From assembly GCA_013285445.1 (NCBI GenBank), contig CP053448.1, positions 3,207,530-3,271,529 on the forward strand: 64,000 bases of DNA, given 5' to 3'. Made by a program: the position numbers and the translations under genes. This document shows, in pieces, positions 54,770 to 63,746 of this stretch. Under the pieces are notes generated by a model. That model ran no database searches. It had not been told where the DNA came from and saw only the letters and a program-made list of their open reading frames with translations. Source of the stretch: Pseudomonadota bacterium. Lineage in GTDB: Bacteria; Pseudomonadota; Gammaproteobacteria; Xanthomonadales; Wenzhouxiangellaceae. The first letter of the stretch is position 1; every line of letters starts with the position of its first letter.

Positions 54770-55459
54770 TCACGGCCGGTCGTCGACTTCTGGCGCCTCG
54801 CCACCGGGTCTGAGCAGTCGCTCCAGTTCCGCGGCATCGGCAGCCAGCAGCTCGCGGATGAAGGCGGGCCGTTCGGGCGGGTCGAGCTGCTGCAGGCGCT
54901 GCCTGAATGCCCGGCGGTATTCCGGACCCATCTGCCGCAGGCGCCGTTCAAGCTGTCGACGCTCGATGGGCCGCAGTTGATTCATCCATGCCGGACGCTG
55001 CAGCCGGTCGCGAGCGGCAAATCCTTCGAGAAAAGCGCGACGCTCCTCCGGGCTCATCGATTGCCAGCGCTGCCGCAGTCGCTGACGCTGTTCCGGAGGC
55101 AGTTCATCAAGGCGCTTCAGACCGCGATGCACGCGGTCCTGTACATCTTGCGGCAAGGACTGCAGGCGCTCCATGCGCGCGCGCATGCGGCGCCGCTCCT
55201 CCGGCGACATGGCCTGCCATCGCTCCAGCCGCTCCTGGACGCGGGCTCGCTCCGCTTCACTCAATTCCTGCCAGCGCTCCGCGCCCTCGATCAGGCGTCG
55301 TCGCTGCTCGTCGTCAATGTCGGCCCACTCATCGGACCAGGGCGCCAGCACGGCCTGCTGGTCCTCGCTCAGCTCGTCCCAGGCCTGACCCTGAACCTGG
55401 CCCCACAGACCCAGCGTCACGGCCGCGGTGAGCAGCCAACGAAAAAGGAACGCGTTCAC
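54770..55459 (-). CDS. DUF3106-family secreted helical protein
   Basis: 229 residues. A signal peptide (RWLLTAAVTLGLWGQVQGQ) is followed by repeated helical units of the DUF3106 type: LSEDQQAVLAPWSDEWADID, LSEAERARVQERLERWQAMS, PEERRRMRARMERLQSLP, LPPEQRQRLRQRWQSMSPEERRAFLEGF. These repeats of W/M-S-P-E-E-R resemble periplasmic metal or stress sensors such as CpxP/Spy-like proteins, but the function is unknown. It overlaps the upstream gene by four bases and is third in the sigma-DUF3619-DUF3106 operon. Confidence 0.87.
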   Translation of the reverse strand: MNAFLFRWLLTAAVTLGLWGQVQGQAWDELSEDQQAVLAPWSDEWADIDDEQRRRLIEGAERWQELSEAERARVQERLERWQAMSPEERRRMRARMERLQSLPQDVQDRVHRGLKRLDELPPEQRQRLRQRWQSMSPEERRAFLEGFAARDRLQRPAWMNQLRPIERRQLERRLRQMGPEYRRAFRQRLQQLDPPERPAFIRELLAADAAELERLLRPGGEAPEVDDRP

Positions 55460-55848
55460 CCCGACTGCCCCTCCTCCGCCGGTGCATCCTCGGCCAGCTC
55501 GGATTGCGCCGCGATCCAGGCATAGAACTCCGGGTCTTCGACCAGCACATCGAAGTCGCCGCGCGTGAGCAGGTCGAGATCGGCGGTCTGCGGTGCGCTG
55601 GGCACGCTCGATGGCGAGGGCTGCGGGGTCTGCAGAACCAGAACCATCAGCGCCGCTGTAGCCGCCGCGCTGGCGCCGGCCAGGACGGTCCAGGTCCAGC
55701 GCGGCCCCGCCCGTCGCTGACCCGCCAGCGCCTGGCGCCGGACCCGGTCCAGTCGCAGCCGGACCGCGGGGTCCAGCGACTGACTGCGCGCATCCAGCAC
55801 CGCACGGATGCGGCCCTCGAATGACTGCCTAGGCTTCATGTCGGTCAT
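55456..55848 (-). CDS. DUF3619-like single-pass membrane protein, candidate sigma regulator
   Basis: 130 residues. A basic cytoplasmic part (LRLDRVRRQALAGQRRAG), a membrane segment TVLAGASAAATAALMVLVLQ (about 53-72) and an acidic periplasmic tail with FDVLVEDPEFYAWIAA. The layout, and its position directly after a sigma factor with a 20-bp overlap, suits a membrane-bound partner or anti-sigma-like regulator, but that is inference. The start is one of ATG 55851, 55848 or 55839. Confidence 0.78.
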   Translation of the reverse strand: MTDMKPRQSFEGRIRAVLDARSQSLDPAVRLRLDRVRRQALAGQRRAGPRWTWTVLAGASAAATAALMVLVLQTPQPSPSSVPSAPQTADLDLLTRGDFDVLVEDPEFYAWIAAQSELAEDAPAEEGQSG

Positions 55849-56401
55849 CATATGCCTCCAGGGCCTGACGCAATGACGCCAGCGCCCGAAAATAATGTGT
55901 CTTGATGCTGCCCGCGCTGATGCCGAGCGCACGCGCGGTTTCACCCACGTCGAGACCTTCCCAGGCGCGCAGCAGAAACACCTGCCGCTGTCGCGTCGGG
56001 AGCCGCTCGAGCGCCCGCTCCAGGGCCAGACCGAACTCGCCGTCAGCGGCATTCCTCTCCGGCCGATCGCACGGCGCTGTTTCAGCAGCAAAATCAGGCC
56101 CATCCGCGCATTCGTCGGACGGCCGCAGGCCGCTGAAAAACCGGCTGCGCCAGCGCGCTCGCTGCCGATACCAGTCGGTAATGCGGTTGTTGAGCATCCG
56201 GTAAAACAGCGGGCGGCGCTGTTGCGGCGGACGCTCGGCGTAGCGCCTTACGAACGCGGTCATCGCATCCTGTACCAGGTCCAGCGCCTCGTCGACGTTA
56301 CCGGTGGCCATTCTCGCCATCATCAGCGCGCGTGCCTGGACATCGGCCAGGAACGCATCGAGGCTCTCGTGAGCCTCGGCACCCGCCCGCTCCTCCGGCA
56401 T
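55829..56401 (-). CDS. RNA polymerase sigma-70 family factor (ECF)
   Basis: 190 residues from ATG 56401. Region 2: ALMMARMATGNVDEALDLVQDAMTAFVRRYAER and PLFYRMLNNRITDWYRQRARW. Region 4: ALERLPTRQRQVFLLRAWEGLDVGETARALGISAGSIKTHYFRALASLRQAL. Such factors head the conserved sigma-DUF3619-DUF3106 operon. The start is uncertain; no clear ribosome site, and longer frames lack family support. Confidence 0.9.
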   Translation of the reverse strand: MPEERAGAEAHESLDAFLADVQARALMMARMATGNVDEALDLVQDAMTAFVRRYAERPPQQRRPLFYRMLNNRITDWYRQRARWRSRFFSGLRPSDECADGPDFAAETAPCDRPERNAADGEFGLALERALERLPTRQRQVFLLRAWEGLDVGETARALGISAGSIKTHYFRALASLRQALEAYDDRHEA

Positions 56402-56543
56402 TGTCGCATCGGTTTTCAAGCACGCATCCAGTGGTACTTCATGACTTATCAACGTCCGGTCACCGAATCGGTTGACAATCATATCGCCAGGCGAACAGGA
56501 CCAGGGCATTGGCAGATCACCACAAGCATTCAGCATGGGCCGG

Positions 56544-56750
56544 TCATCGCACAACGCAGCGCCAGCCGCGGGCAAGCTTCCAGCACGTGCGATCCGCTGC
56601 CGGACGCGTGCGCACCACCACGTAGCGGGCGCCGGGATGGGCCTGCTTGTAGACATGAAAAGACGGCTGGTCACGATGGACATGGGTCACACATCCGCCC
56701 AGCGCCAGAGTCGCCAGGACAATCAGAATCAACATGGACTTGCTGTGCAT
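56544..56750 (-). CDS. Small lipoprotein
   Basis: 68 residues from ATG 56750. Signal SMLILIVLATLALGGC with lipobox LGGC; the mature part is rich in His, Arg and aromatic residues (VTHVHRDQPSFHVYKQAHPG, CWKLARGWRCVVR), with two more cysteines. Function unknown. It lies 142 bp upstream of the sigma gene on the same strand, but their link is unproven. Confidence 0.65.
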   Translation of the reverse strand: MHSKSMLILIVLATLALGGCVTHVHRDQPSFHVYKQAHPGARYVVVRTRPAADRTCWKLARGWRCVVR

Positions 56751-56946
56751 TGGTTGCTCTCCGGGTTGTTTCAGGGCGGGCTCCTGCCCGCGGGTTTCAT
56801 CAAACATGCGGACTAGAACGCACTGCACCGCCCCGGGTTGACACGAATTGCCCGGGCGGCCCGCGCCGACAAGAGTCAGGTGCTGTCAACCCCACGGCCC
56901 ACGAATTCGTTGGTAGCAGCATACCCATGCAAAAAGGCAATGCATC

Positions 56947-58323
56947 ATGGCCGCCAGCGCTACCCAGTTCCATCCGGCCACGACCTCGGAGATCGTCCGG
57001 TTGGTCGACCGCATCACGTTCGGTGCATCCCGGCCCGCGCTCGAACAGGCCGAATCGATGGGGTACGAAGCCTTCATTGACTGGCAGCTCGACAATGAGT
57101 CGATCGACGACGGCCCCCTGGAAGCCCTGCTCGCCGAGCACCTTCCAACGCTGTTTCTGTCGACCGATGAGCTGGCCGAGCTGGTGCGCGACAGCGACAA
57201 TCCGCAGCGAATCTTCCGTGAACTGGTGACCGGAACGCTCATCAGGCAGGCGTTCAGCCAGCAACAGCTCTACCAGCGCATGGTGGAGTTCTGGTCCGAC
57301 CATTTCAGCGTCGCGGCCGCGGCCGGCGTCAGTGGTCTTCTCAAGGCGGTCGAAGACCGCGAAGTCATTCGCCCGCTGGCCATGGGCCGCTTCGAGCGGT
57401 TGCTGCAGGCCGATGCGCGCAGCCCGGCGATGCTCTATTACCTCGACAATTTCAACAGCACGGCAGAAGGGCCGAACGAAAATTACGCCCGCGAACTGCT
57501 TGAGCTGCACACGCTGGGCGTTGATGGCGGCTACTCGGAAGCCGACATCAAGGAAACGGCGCGCATCTTCACCGGCTGGACCATTCGCCGGCCGGCGAGC
57601 TTCCGATTCAATCCCCGCACCCATGACTGGGGCGCCAAGCATGTCCTGGGGCATCATTTCGCGCCGGCCGGCGAAGCCGAAGGCACGCGCCTGCTCAATG
57701 TCCTGGCATCACACCAGGCCACCGCACGGCACATCGCCACCAAGCTGGCGAGGCGCTTCGTCGCCGACCAGCCGCCAGAAGCGCTGATCGAGGATGTTGT
57801 CGACGAGTTCCTGGCCAGCGGCGGGAATACCCGAGCCGTGCTTCGTCGCCTGCTGCTGCACCCAATCACCCGCGAACAGCCTGCGCTGAAACTGCGTCGG
57901 CCGAATGAATTCGTGCTTGGCGTCCTCCGCTCCCTCGAGGCTCGGCCCGATGGCCGGCTGCTGCGGGAGTTGTTCGAGGGCCTTCGGTCGGCCGGGCATG
58001 TGCCGTTCGCCTGGCCGGCGCCCGACGGGTACCCGGACGTGTCGAGCTACTGGCAGTCAACCACCGGTTTCCTGATGCGCTTCAATGGTGCCGCCGGGTG
58101 GTCGCGGCGCCTGGGATTGCGCTCGGCCGTGCTGCGCGAGGCCATGCGCATCAACGACCCCCCGAGACAGACCGAGCACCTCATTGGTGCCCTGGTACCG
58201 GAGGGCCTGGCGCCGGAACGGCGGGCCGTTCTGGACAGCTACGCTGAATCCCTGCCCAGTCGTGAGCGGCCGATCGCCGTCGCCGCCTGGCTACTGGCCA
58301 GCCCAACTGCACAATGGAGATAG
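56947..58323 (+). CDS. DUF1800-family protein
   Basis: 458 residues. DUF1800 blocks: RLVDRITFGASRPALEQAESMGYEAFIDWQL, MVEFWSDHFSV, YLDNFNSTAEGPNENYARELLELHTLGVDGGYSEADIKETARIFTGWTI, and KLARRFVADQPP. The family is almost always paired with a DUF1501 gene, as here, and its biochemical role is not established. No clear signal peptide. The next gene begins four bases after the stop. Confidence 0.9.
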   Translation: MAASATQFHPATTSEIVRLVDRITFGASRPALEQAESMGYEAFIDWQLDNESIDDGPLEALLAEHLPTLFLSTDELAELVRDSDNPQRIFRELVTGTLIRQAFSQQQLYQRMVEFWSDHFSVAAAAGVSGLLKAVEDREVIRPLAMGRFERLLQADARSPAMLYYLDNFNSTAEGPNENYARELLELHTLGVDGGYSEADIKETARIFTGWTIRRPASFRFNPRTHDWGAKHVLGHHFAPAGEAEGTRLLNVLASHQATARHIATKLARRFVADQPPEALIEDVVDEFLASGGNTRAVLRRLLLHPITREQPALKLRRPNEFVLGVLRSLEARPDGRLLRELFEGLRSAGHVPFAWPAPDGYPDVSSYWQSTTGFLMRFNGAAGWSRRLGLRSAVLREAMRINDPPRQTEHLIGALVPEGLAPERRAVLDSYAESLPSRERPIAVAAWLLASPTAQWR

Positions 58324-58327
58324 CGAC

Positions 58328-59557
58328 ATGAACCGTAGGGAACTGCTCAAGCTGATGGCGCTCAGTGGCCTTCTGGCCGGCACCCCGCGCTGGATTTGGG
58401 CCGCCAACCCGGGTGATCCGGCGGCCCGCCGGCTGCTGGTGATCTTTCTGCGCGGCGGCGCCGACGGGCTCGGTATCTGTGCACCGCTGGGGGAATCCCG
58501 CTATTTTGACCTGCGACCCTCGCTGGCGCTTTCGGAAACCACCGCGCTGGATCTGGACGGATTCTTCGGACTGCACCCGGCCGCTGAAGGTCTGAAAGCG
58601 CTGTTTGATACCGGCGAGCTCGCGATTGTCCACGCCACCGGCCTGGTCACCGCCGAGCGCTCACATTTTGAAGCCCAGGCCGCCGTCGAACAGGGCATCG
58701 ACTCCGCCCAGCCAATGCTGGCGAGCGGCTGGCTCGGACGCTATGTCCAGACGCTGGACAGCCCGGCCGCTCTGGCCGCCGTGGCCGTGGACAGTGCCCT
58801 GCCCCGATCGATGTCCGGCTCATCGCTGCCGCTGGCCATGGCCTCCCTGGATTCCTTCCGGCTGGAACTCGATGAAACGGCCCAGGCCGCGCTGCAGTCC
58901 GTCTACGAGATGGATTCAGTACTCGGTCCGACCGCACAGTCGGTATTCGATGCTGCCCATATCATCGAGCCCCTGGCCGAACTGCCTGCCGGAGCGGGCT
59001 ATCCAGCTGGCGACCTGGGCATGGCGCTGGCCGATACCGGCCGCCTGATTCGCGGGGGTACCGGACTGACCGTCGCGGCGGTCAACAGCGGCGGCTGGGA
59101 TCATCACGACGACCAGGCCGCACGCATCGAACCGCTGCTGACCGAACTGGCAACCGCATTGCTCGCGTTTCGCGAGGATATCGATGAATTCTGGACCGAC
59201 ACGACGGTGCTGGTGCATACCGAATTCGGTCGCCGGGCCGCAGAAAACGCCTCCGGCGGCACCGACCACGGCCACGGCAGCCTGATGCTGGTCGCCGGCG
59301 GCGGGATCCGGGGCGGCCAGGTGTTCGGCGAGTGGCCCGGACTGGGGCCGGATGAGCTGTCGGCCGGTGAAGACCTGGCCGTGACCACCGACTATCGGCA
59401 GGTGCTGGCCGAGATTCTCGTCAACCACATGGGCCTGGCCGACCCGGTCGATGTGTTCGGCGACTGGCAGCCGGGCGCCTGGCTGGGTCTGTTCGCCGGC
59501 GCTGGCGCATCGGATGCGACCGCCGGCCGGGCCGTCAGACTGGCTCGCCGCCCCTGA
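58328..59557 (+). CDS. DUF1501-family protein with twin-arginine signal
   Basis: 409 residues. The N-terminus NRRELLKLMALSGLLAG has the RRxLLK Tat motif, so export of a folded protein is expected. The alkaline-phosphatase-superfamily-like DUF1501 body includes LLVIFLRGGADGL, GGWDHHDDQ, VHTEFGRRAAENASGGTDHGHGSLMLV and a final DYRQVLAEIL. GGAG precedes the ATG. Translated with the upstream DUF1800 gene; the stop region overlaps the converging TerB-like gene by 23 bp. Confidence 0.92.
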   Translation: MNRRELLKLMALSGLLAGTPRWIWAANPGDPAARRLLVIFLRGGADGLGICAPLGESRYFDLRPSLALSETTALDLDGFFGLHPAAEGLKALFDTGELAIVHATGLVTAERSHFEAQAAVEQGIDSAQPMLASGWLGRYVQTLDSPAALAAVAVDSALPRSMSGSSLPLAMASLDSFRLELDETAQAALQSVYEMDSVLGPTAQSVFDAAHIIEPLAELPAGAGYPAGDLGMALADTGRLIRGGTGLTVAAVNSGGWDHHDDQAARIEPLLTELATALLAFREDIDEFWTDTTVLVHTEFGRRAAENASGGTDHGHGSLMLVAGGGIRGGQVFGEWPGLGPDELSAGEDLAVTTDYRQVLAEILVNHMGLADPVDVFGDWQPGAWLGLFAGAGASDATAGRAVRLARRP

Positions 59558-60515
59558 CCAGTCCCATCACCTGGCTCATGTCCAGGTTTTGCGCCCGTTG
59601 CTCGATCTGCGGCATGAACTCGCCCTGCTTCTCCCTGGCCGAGCCGAGCAGCTCATCGAAGGTGGACTTGAGCAGTGCGGTACTCATCTGCCGACCGCCG
59701 GCATAGTAGCGTCTGGCCACATGGCCCAGGGCATAGGTCGTGGCGAAGGAAAACGCCATGCCGGTAGCCGCACCACCAAGCCGGCCAATGCCCCGGCCGC
59801 CGGCCGAGCGGAACAGCCCGCCGATCAGCTTGCGGCCGAACTGCTCGAGATACTGAGAGGTCATGCCGACTCCGAGGGTCGCCAGAAACTCCTTGATGTG
59901 GCCACGGTCAAGCTCGACGCCATATTCCCTGCCGATCGAGTAGACCATGCGAACCTGCAGCGGGATGATCGCCATCGAGGCCCATGACTGCGGCAGGAGT
60001 TCCAGTGCGCCGTTGAGAATCGAGTAGTTGAGTATCGATTTGTCGAGCGCGGCCTCGTCGATCTGCGGAGTATTGACCGCCGGGCCGGCTGGCGCCGACG
60101 ACTGCATGGCGACCGCGGGAGCGGCCGCCTCGGTCAGCTCGACAAGCTGTTCGGCCTCATGCTCGATCACCTCGGCCTGGTCCGAATCCATGCCAAGCAG
60201 CCCCTTGAGCCGGTCTAGAAAACGCCGCTCCCCGTCACTCATGCGGCCGTCTGCATCGCATACACCCACCGCCATTTCGTAGGCCAGATGCTTCTCGCCG
60301 GGGTCGTCGAGCCGGCCTGCAACCTCGGCCAGGCTGACGCGCTCGAGCAACACGTCCTGGTAGAGCGCGCGCAGGTCCGGCGCGTTCTCCGCGGCGAGAG
60401 ACTCGGCAATACGGCGAATTTCCTCGCGCTCGGCGGCGTGCTTGGAGCCATCGGCGAAAGCGGCATACAGGGCGATGGTCAGAAGTGCGCTGTCGCGCTC
60501 GTGCGTGTCGGGCAT
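59535..60515 (-). CDS. TerB-like domain protein with C-terminal DUF697-like membrane region
   Basis: 326 residues. Residues 1-110 form a helical TerB-like domain (ALLTIALYAAFADGSKHAAEREEIRRIAESL, VCDADGRMSDGERRFLDRLKGLLGMD), which in relatives binds metal through acidic residues. A low-complexity Ala/Pro linker follows, then a region (about 160-285) resembling DUF697: PQSWASMAIIPLQVRMVYSIGREYG, FLATLGVGMTSQYLEQFGRK and a Gly-rich segment. Role unknown; envelope-stress association is common for the family. It converges on DUF1501. Confidence 0.8.
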   Translation of the reverse strand: MPDTHERDSALLTIALYAAFADGSKHAAEREEIRRIAESLAAENAPDLRALYQDVLLERVSLAEVAGRLDDPGEKHLAYEMAVGVCDADGRMSDGERRFLDRLKGLLGMDSDQAEVIEHEAEQLVELTEAAAPAVAMQSSAPAGPAVNTPQIDEAALDKSILNYSILNGALELLPQSWASMAIIPLQVRMVYSIGREYGVELDRGHIKEFLATLGVGMTSQYLEQFGRKLIGGLFRSAGGRGIGRLGGAATGMAFSFATTYALGHVARRYYAGGRQMSTALLKSTFDELLGSAREKQGEFMPQIEQRAQNLDMSQVMGLVRGGEPV

Positions 60516-60614
60516 GGCTGGTCTCCTTTGGCGGACGGGTTCCCCGGATCAGGTTCAATGCTGCGCTGGCCAAAATTCTGCAAGCAAGCACTGGCCACAA
60601 GCGTATATTATTCA

Positions 60615-60644
60615 TTGACAACGAAATGCCCACGGCATTTTGAT
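60615..60644 (+). promoter_or_regulatory. Candidate promoter of the PPC protein gene
   Basis: TTGACA (60615-60620), 18-bp spacer, TTTGAT (60639-60644), 45 bp before the ATG at 60689. The -35 is perfect; the -10 matches four of six. Confidence 0.4.
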
Positions 60645-60688
60645 TTCAGGCAAGTGGACCCCTAAACGCCAATCGAGATTTCGCAACC

Positions 60689-61672
60689 ATGAAAAAAATT
60701 ACAACTTTGATCGCCACGCTCGTGTTGAGCAGCAGCCTGACCGCTCAGGAGGAGTTCTTTTCCGAAACGGGCGCGTTCAGCGCCGACGGCAGCACCACAG
60801 GCAACCAACACCGCATTGAGGTCGAAGCGGGCATGACAGTCGAGGTGCTCGTCATCGGCGATGATATCGACACGACGCTCGAGGCAACGCTGCCGGGCGG
60901 AGAGACGATTCGGAACGACGACTATCAGGAGTACCACGCCGGATTCCTCCGCACCTTCGACCAGGACGGCACCATCGAGCTGATGGCCGCGCCACTGTCA
61001 CCGGGCACGGTCGGCAGCTACCGCGTGGTTGCCCGCAGCGTGGCCGCGCCCGGACGCATCGAGGTGGGCCAGACCATTCAGGGACGGCTGACCGAATCGA
61101 CCGCCTCCGGCGAGCGCTACGAGTTGACCGCCCCGGCCGGCACGCGCGTGGCGATCGACCTGAAGTCCTATGACTTCGACGCCCACCTCACCGTGCTCGA
61201 CGGCGATGGCGAGGAATCGACCGACGATGACGGCGGTGATGAGGGCTACAACAGTCGCCTCTACCATGAGTTTGGCCAGGATGAAACCATCACCATCACG
61301 GCCGGCAGCCTCTCGTCCGGAACCGGCGGCTACGAACTGATCATCACCGAGCTTGCAGAAGAAGTCGCCGCGACCTTCAGCGGCAGCCTGTCGACCGATT
61401 CGCCTCGCGCCTATGACGGCACGCGCTACGAGCGTCACGAATTCGAGGGACAAGCCAACGAAATGCTGACCGTCGAGCTCAAGTCCGGGGTCTTCGATCC
61501 GGTGCTCTACATCTCGCGGCCGGACGGCAGCACCCTGGTCCGCGATGACGACGGCGGCTCCGACAACAACAGTCTGGCGGTGACCACCTTGCCTGAAACC
61601 GGCGTCTACACCATCTACGTCACCGGCTTCGGCGAAGCGCTGGGGGGCTACGAACTGACCATTTATCGCTGA
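60689..61672 (+). CDS. Secreted protein with three PPC-like domains
   Basis: 327 residues. A short signal peptide (KKITTLIATLVLSSSLTA) is followed by three repeats of about 100 residues, each ending like YRVVARS, YELIITEL, YELTIYR. Each has the bacterial pre-peptidase C-terminal pattern (VEVLVIGDDIDTTLEA, VAIDLKSYDFDAHLTVLDGDG, LTVELKSGVFDPVLYISRPDG) with acidic DDDGG loops that may bind Ca2+. There is no protease domain, so this is a stand-alone PPC protein. Confidence 0.85.
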   Translation: MKKITTLIATLVLSSSLTAQEEFFSETGAFSADGSTTGNQHRIEVEAGMTVEVLVIGDDIDTTLEATLPGGETIRNDDYQEYHAGFLRTFDQDGTIELMAAPLSPGTVGSYRVVARSVAAPGRIEVGQTIQGRLTESTASGERYELTAPAGTRVAIDLKSYDFDAHLTVLDGDGEESTDDDGGDEGYNSRLYHEFGQDETITITAGSLSSGTGGYELIITELAEEVAATFSGSLSTDSPRAYDGTRYERHEFEGQANEMLTVELKSGVFDPVLYISRPDGSTLVRDDDGGSDNNSLAVTTLPETGVYTIYVTGFGEALGGYELTIYR

Positions 61673-61683
61673 TCCGGCCGGGA

Positions 61684-61712
61684 GCGTCTGCCCGGCCCGG
61701 CCGGGCAGGCGC
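61684..61712. terminator. Bidirectional terminator hairpin
   Basis: GCGtCTGCCCGGC pairs with GCCGGGCAGgCGC around a CCG loop. It lies 12 bp beyond the PPC stop on one side and 11 bp beyond the TAG at 61724 on the other; no strong T run on either strand. Confidence 0.6.
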
Positions 61713-61723
61713 TGTGCGTCCTG

Positions 61724-61837
61724 CTACTCCACCCGCAGCGGTGCTCGGGCGATGGCCAGGCCGCTGGCGTTGAGCAGATAACAGACTTCGACTGCTCGGG
61801 GCTCATGGTCTGGCGCTCCCGGAGCCAGTTCATGGAG
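61724..61837 (-). pseudogene. In-frame 37-codon tail beyond the beta-helix stop codon
   Basis: Directly after the TGA of the beta-helix gene the same frame stays open for 37 codons (HELAPGAPDHEPRAVEVCYL, then LNASGLAIARAPLRVE) and ends with TAG, just before a terminator hairpin. Either the TGA is a nonsense change that cut off a C-terminus, the tail is the remnant of a fused gene, or TGA is read through. No separate start exists. Confidence 0.5.
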
Positions 61838-63550
61838 TCACTCGGCGAAGCGGTCGGAGAACAGGGCGTCAACCATCAGGTATTCATCGGCACCGGCATC
61901 GAACAGGCCGGCGCCGTTGCTGCTGCCCGGCTCGTCGATGCCTCGGCTGTGGTGCTCGACGTCACTGGCGGTGGCATCTGAGCCAGCACAGAAATCGATG
62001 GCCGGCGAACCCGCGCCCAGGCGATAGTCTCCGGCCACGGTATTGCGAAACGCCGGATTGGCGACCTCCACGCCACCGGCGCCGGTCGACCCATTCTCGT
62101 TGACGACGACGCAGTCAAACGTGGTGACCGGACTGTTGGTCGCAGCCAGCACCGGCAGAGTGGGATGCCAGACGATGCTGTTTCTTATGGTCAGCTCGCT
62201 GGTGGTTCCATTGGCACCCAGGGCCGCGGCTGACGACTGATTGCCGCTTACGGTCACGTGCTTGAGTTCGGCACTGGCGCCGGCATTGACCCCAATGACG
62301 TAATTCTCGTCGTTCCCTGGAGACGCCAATCCGTTGCCGGTCAGAAAACTACCGTCCAGTGCAAGCTGGGTGAAAAGACCGCTAGCGTAAAGCGCGGTGC
62401 CCAGCGCGGCTCGTCCACCGCCCATGTGCGTGCGGCTCAGTTGAACACTGGCCCCGTCATAGGCTGCGAGATGACCTCCGTAGTGCGCGCCGCCGCCATC
62501 GGCGCTGTTGTCGAGCCACTGCGAGCAGCGCCAGCCGTCCCAGCAGGTATCGCCCGACAGATCGGCCGTCAACGAGGCGGTGGAACCGACATAGGCACCA
62601 CCCCCCCGGTTGTCAGCGGTATTGTCGCGTACCAGCGCATCGAGCAGCTCGACCTGGGTCTCGCTGCCGACAGCATAGATGCCGCCACCGTCGGAGCCGG
62701 CGGAATTTTCGGCCACCGTTGCCGGGTCGGTGTTGTTGCCCCACAGTTGGTAAGGCCCGAAGTGGCCATTGATGTTGACCGTGGCCCCGCCCGCGGCGTA
62801 GATCCCGCCGCCGTCTCCGGCGGTCATATTTCTGAGAATACCCGAGTACAGAACATCATCGAAACGACTGCCGGCATAGCTTGAAAACGCGCAGCCATTG
62901 TCCAGGTAGACGCCACCACCGTCGACCGCGCCGAAGTTGTCTGCTATGGCGCCGGACTCGAGCCGGATCAGGCCGTTGGCGCTGGCACAATAGATACCGC
63001 CGCCGTAGTCCGACTGGTTTTCGATAATCGAGGAATTCCGGATGATGACCTGCAAAAGATCACCCGGATTGCCCACGGAAATGCCGCCGCCATAAGAAAA
63101 GCCGGAGTTGCTGCCGATCAGACTGTCGCGCACGGTAAGCGCGCCGTCCATGCCGCCGGTATGCACGCCCACGGAACCGCCGATAATGGTCAGGTTTTCC
63201 AAAGTCACCGAGGCCGTGCTGCTCGTCGTCACAAAGACCGTCGGCAGCAGATTGCTGCCCGATCCATCGATCGTTGCGTTCGAGCCAAGCTGCTGATTCA
63301 GCGCGGCCGCCAGGCACGAGCTGAAGCCACCGCGCAAGCTGCGCGAGCCGGAGATCGTCACGTTCTCCACGAAATCCTGGTTATCGAGAATCCGGATCTC
63401 GGTGTCGCCATCATCCAGCGCATCCTGGATGGAGGTGTAAGTACAGGTGCCGAAACCGGGACTGGAACCGACCGACACCCAGGCCATTGCCGGCGCGGTC
63501 GCCAGAAATATCAGGCTCACAGCCAAATGGACAAGTCTGAAAACACGCAT
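61838..63550 (-). CDS. Secreted right-handed parallel beta-helix protein
   Basis: 570 residues with signal peptide (RLVHLAVSLIFLATAPAMA). Start TCTYTSIQDALDDGD resembles the pectate-lyase-like N-terminus, and the body shows repeated coils with GGGIYCAS, GGGVYLDNG, GGGIYAAGG, GGGAYVGS and NNTADNRGGG turns. The C-terminus has SPAIDFC and DAGADEYLM and ends LFSDRFAE. Such proteins are often surface adhesins or polysaccharide enzymes; no catalytic residues are apparent. The stop codon at 61838 is followed by an in-frame tail. Confidence 0.85.
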   Translation of the reverse strand: MRVFRLVHLAVSLIFLATAPAMAWVSVGSSPGFGTCTYTSIQDALDDGDTEIRILDNQDFVENVTISGSRSLRGGFSSCLAAALNQQLGSNATIDGSGSNLLPTVFVTTSSTASVTLENLTIIGGSVGVHTGGMDGALTVRDSLIGSNSGFSYGGGISVGNPGDLLQVIIRNSSIIENQSDYGGGIYCASANGLIRLESGAIADNFGAVDGGGVYLDNGCAFSSYAGSRFDDVLYSGILRNMTAGDGGGIYAAGGATVNINGHFGPYQLWGNNTDPATVAENSAGSDGGGIYAVGSETQVELLDALVRDNTADNRGGGAYVGSTASLTADLSGDTCWDGWRCSQWLDNSADGGGAHYGGHLAAYDGASVQLSRTHMGGGRAALGTALYASGLFTQLALDGSFLTGNGLASPGNDENYVIGVNAGASAELKHVTVSGNQSSAAALGANGTTSELTIRNSIVWHPTLPVLAATNSPVTTFDCVVVNENGSTGAGGVEVANPAFRNTVAGDYRLGAGSPAIDFCAGSDATASDVEHHSRGIDEPGSSNGAGLFDAGADEYLMVDALFSDRFAE

Positions 63551-63746
63551 CGCTCATCACCCTCATGTCATTGAATGGAACCGTCAAGCCCGATTCGGGG
63601 CTGTCGGTCGATATGCCGGGCCAAGGCATGGCGCCGACCATTGGGCATGAGCCAAGCATGATTTGTGCCAGACGGCGAGAGATCACTCCATGACACTGAT
63701 TTAAAAATGTTTTGTGCTTGATTTCAGGAACTGCCGGAATCACATC

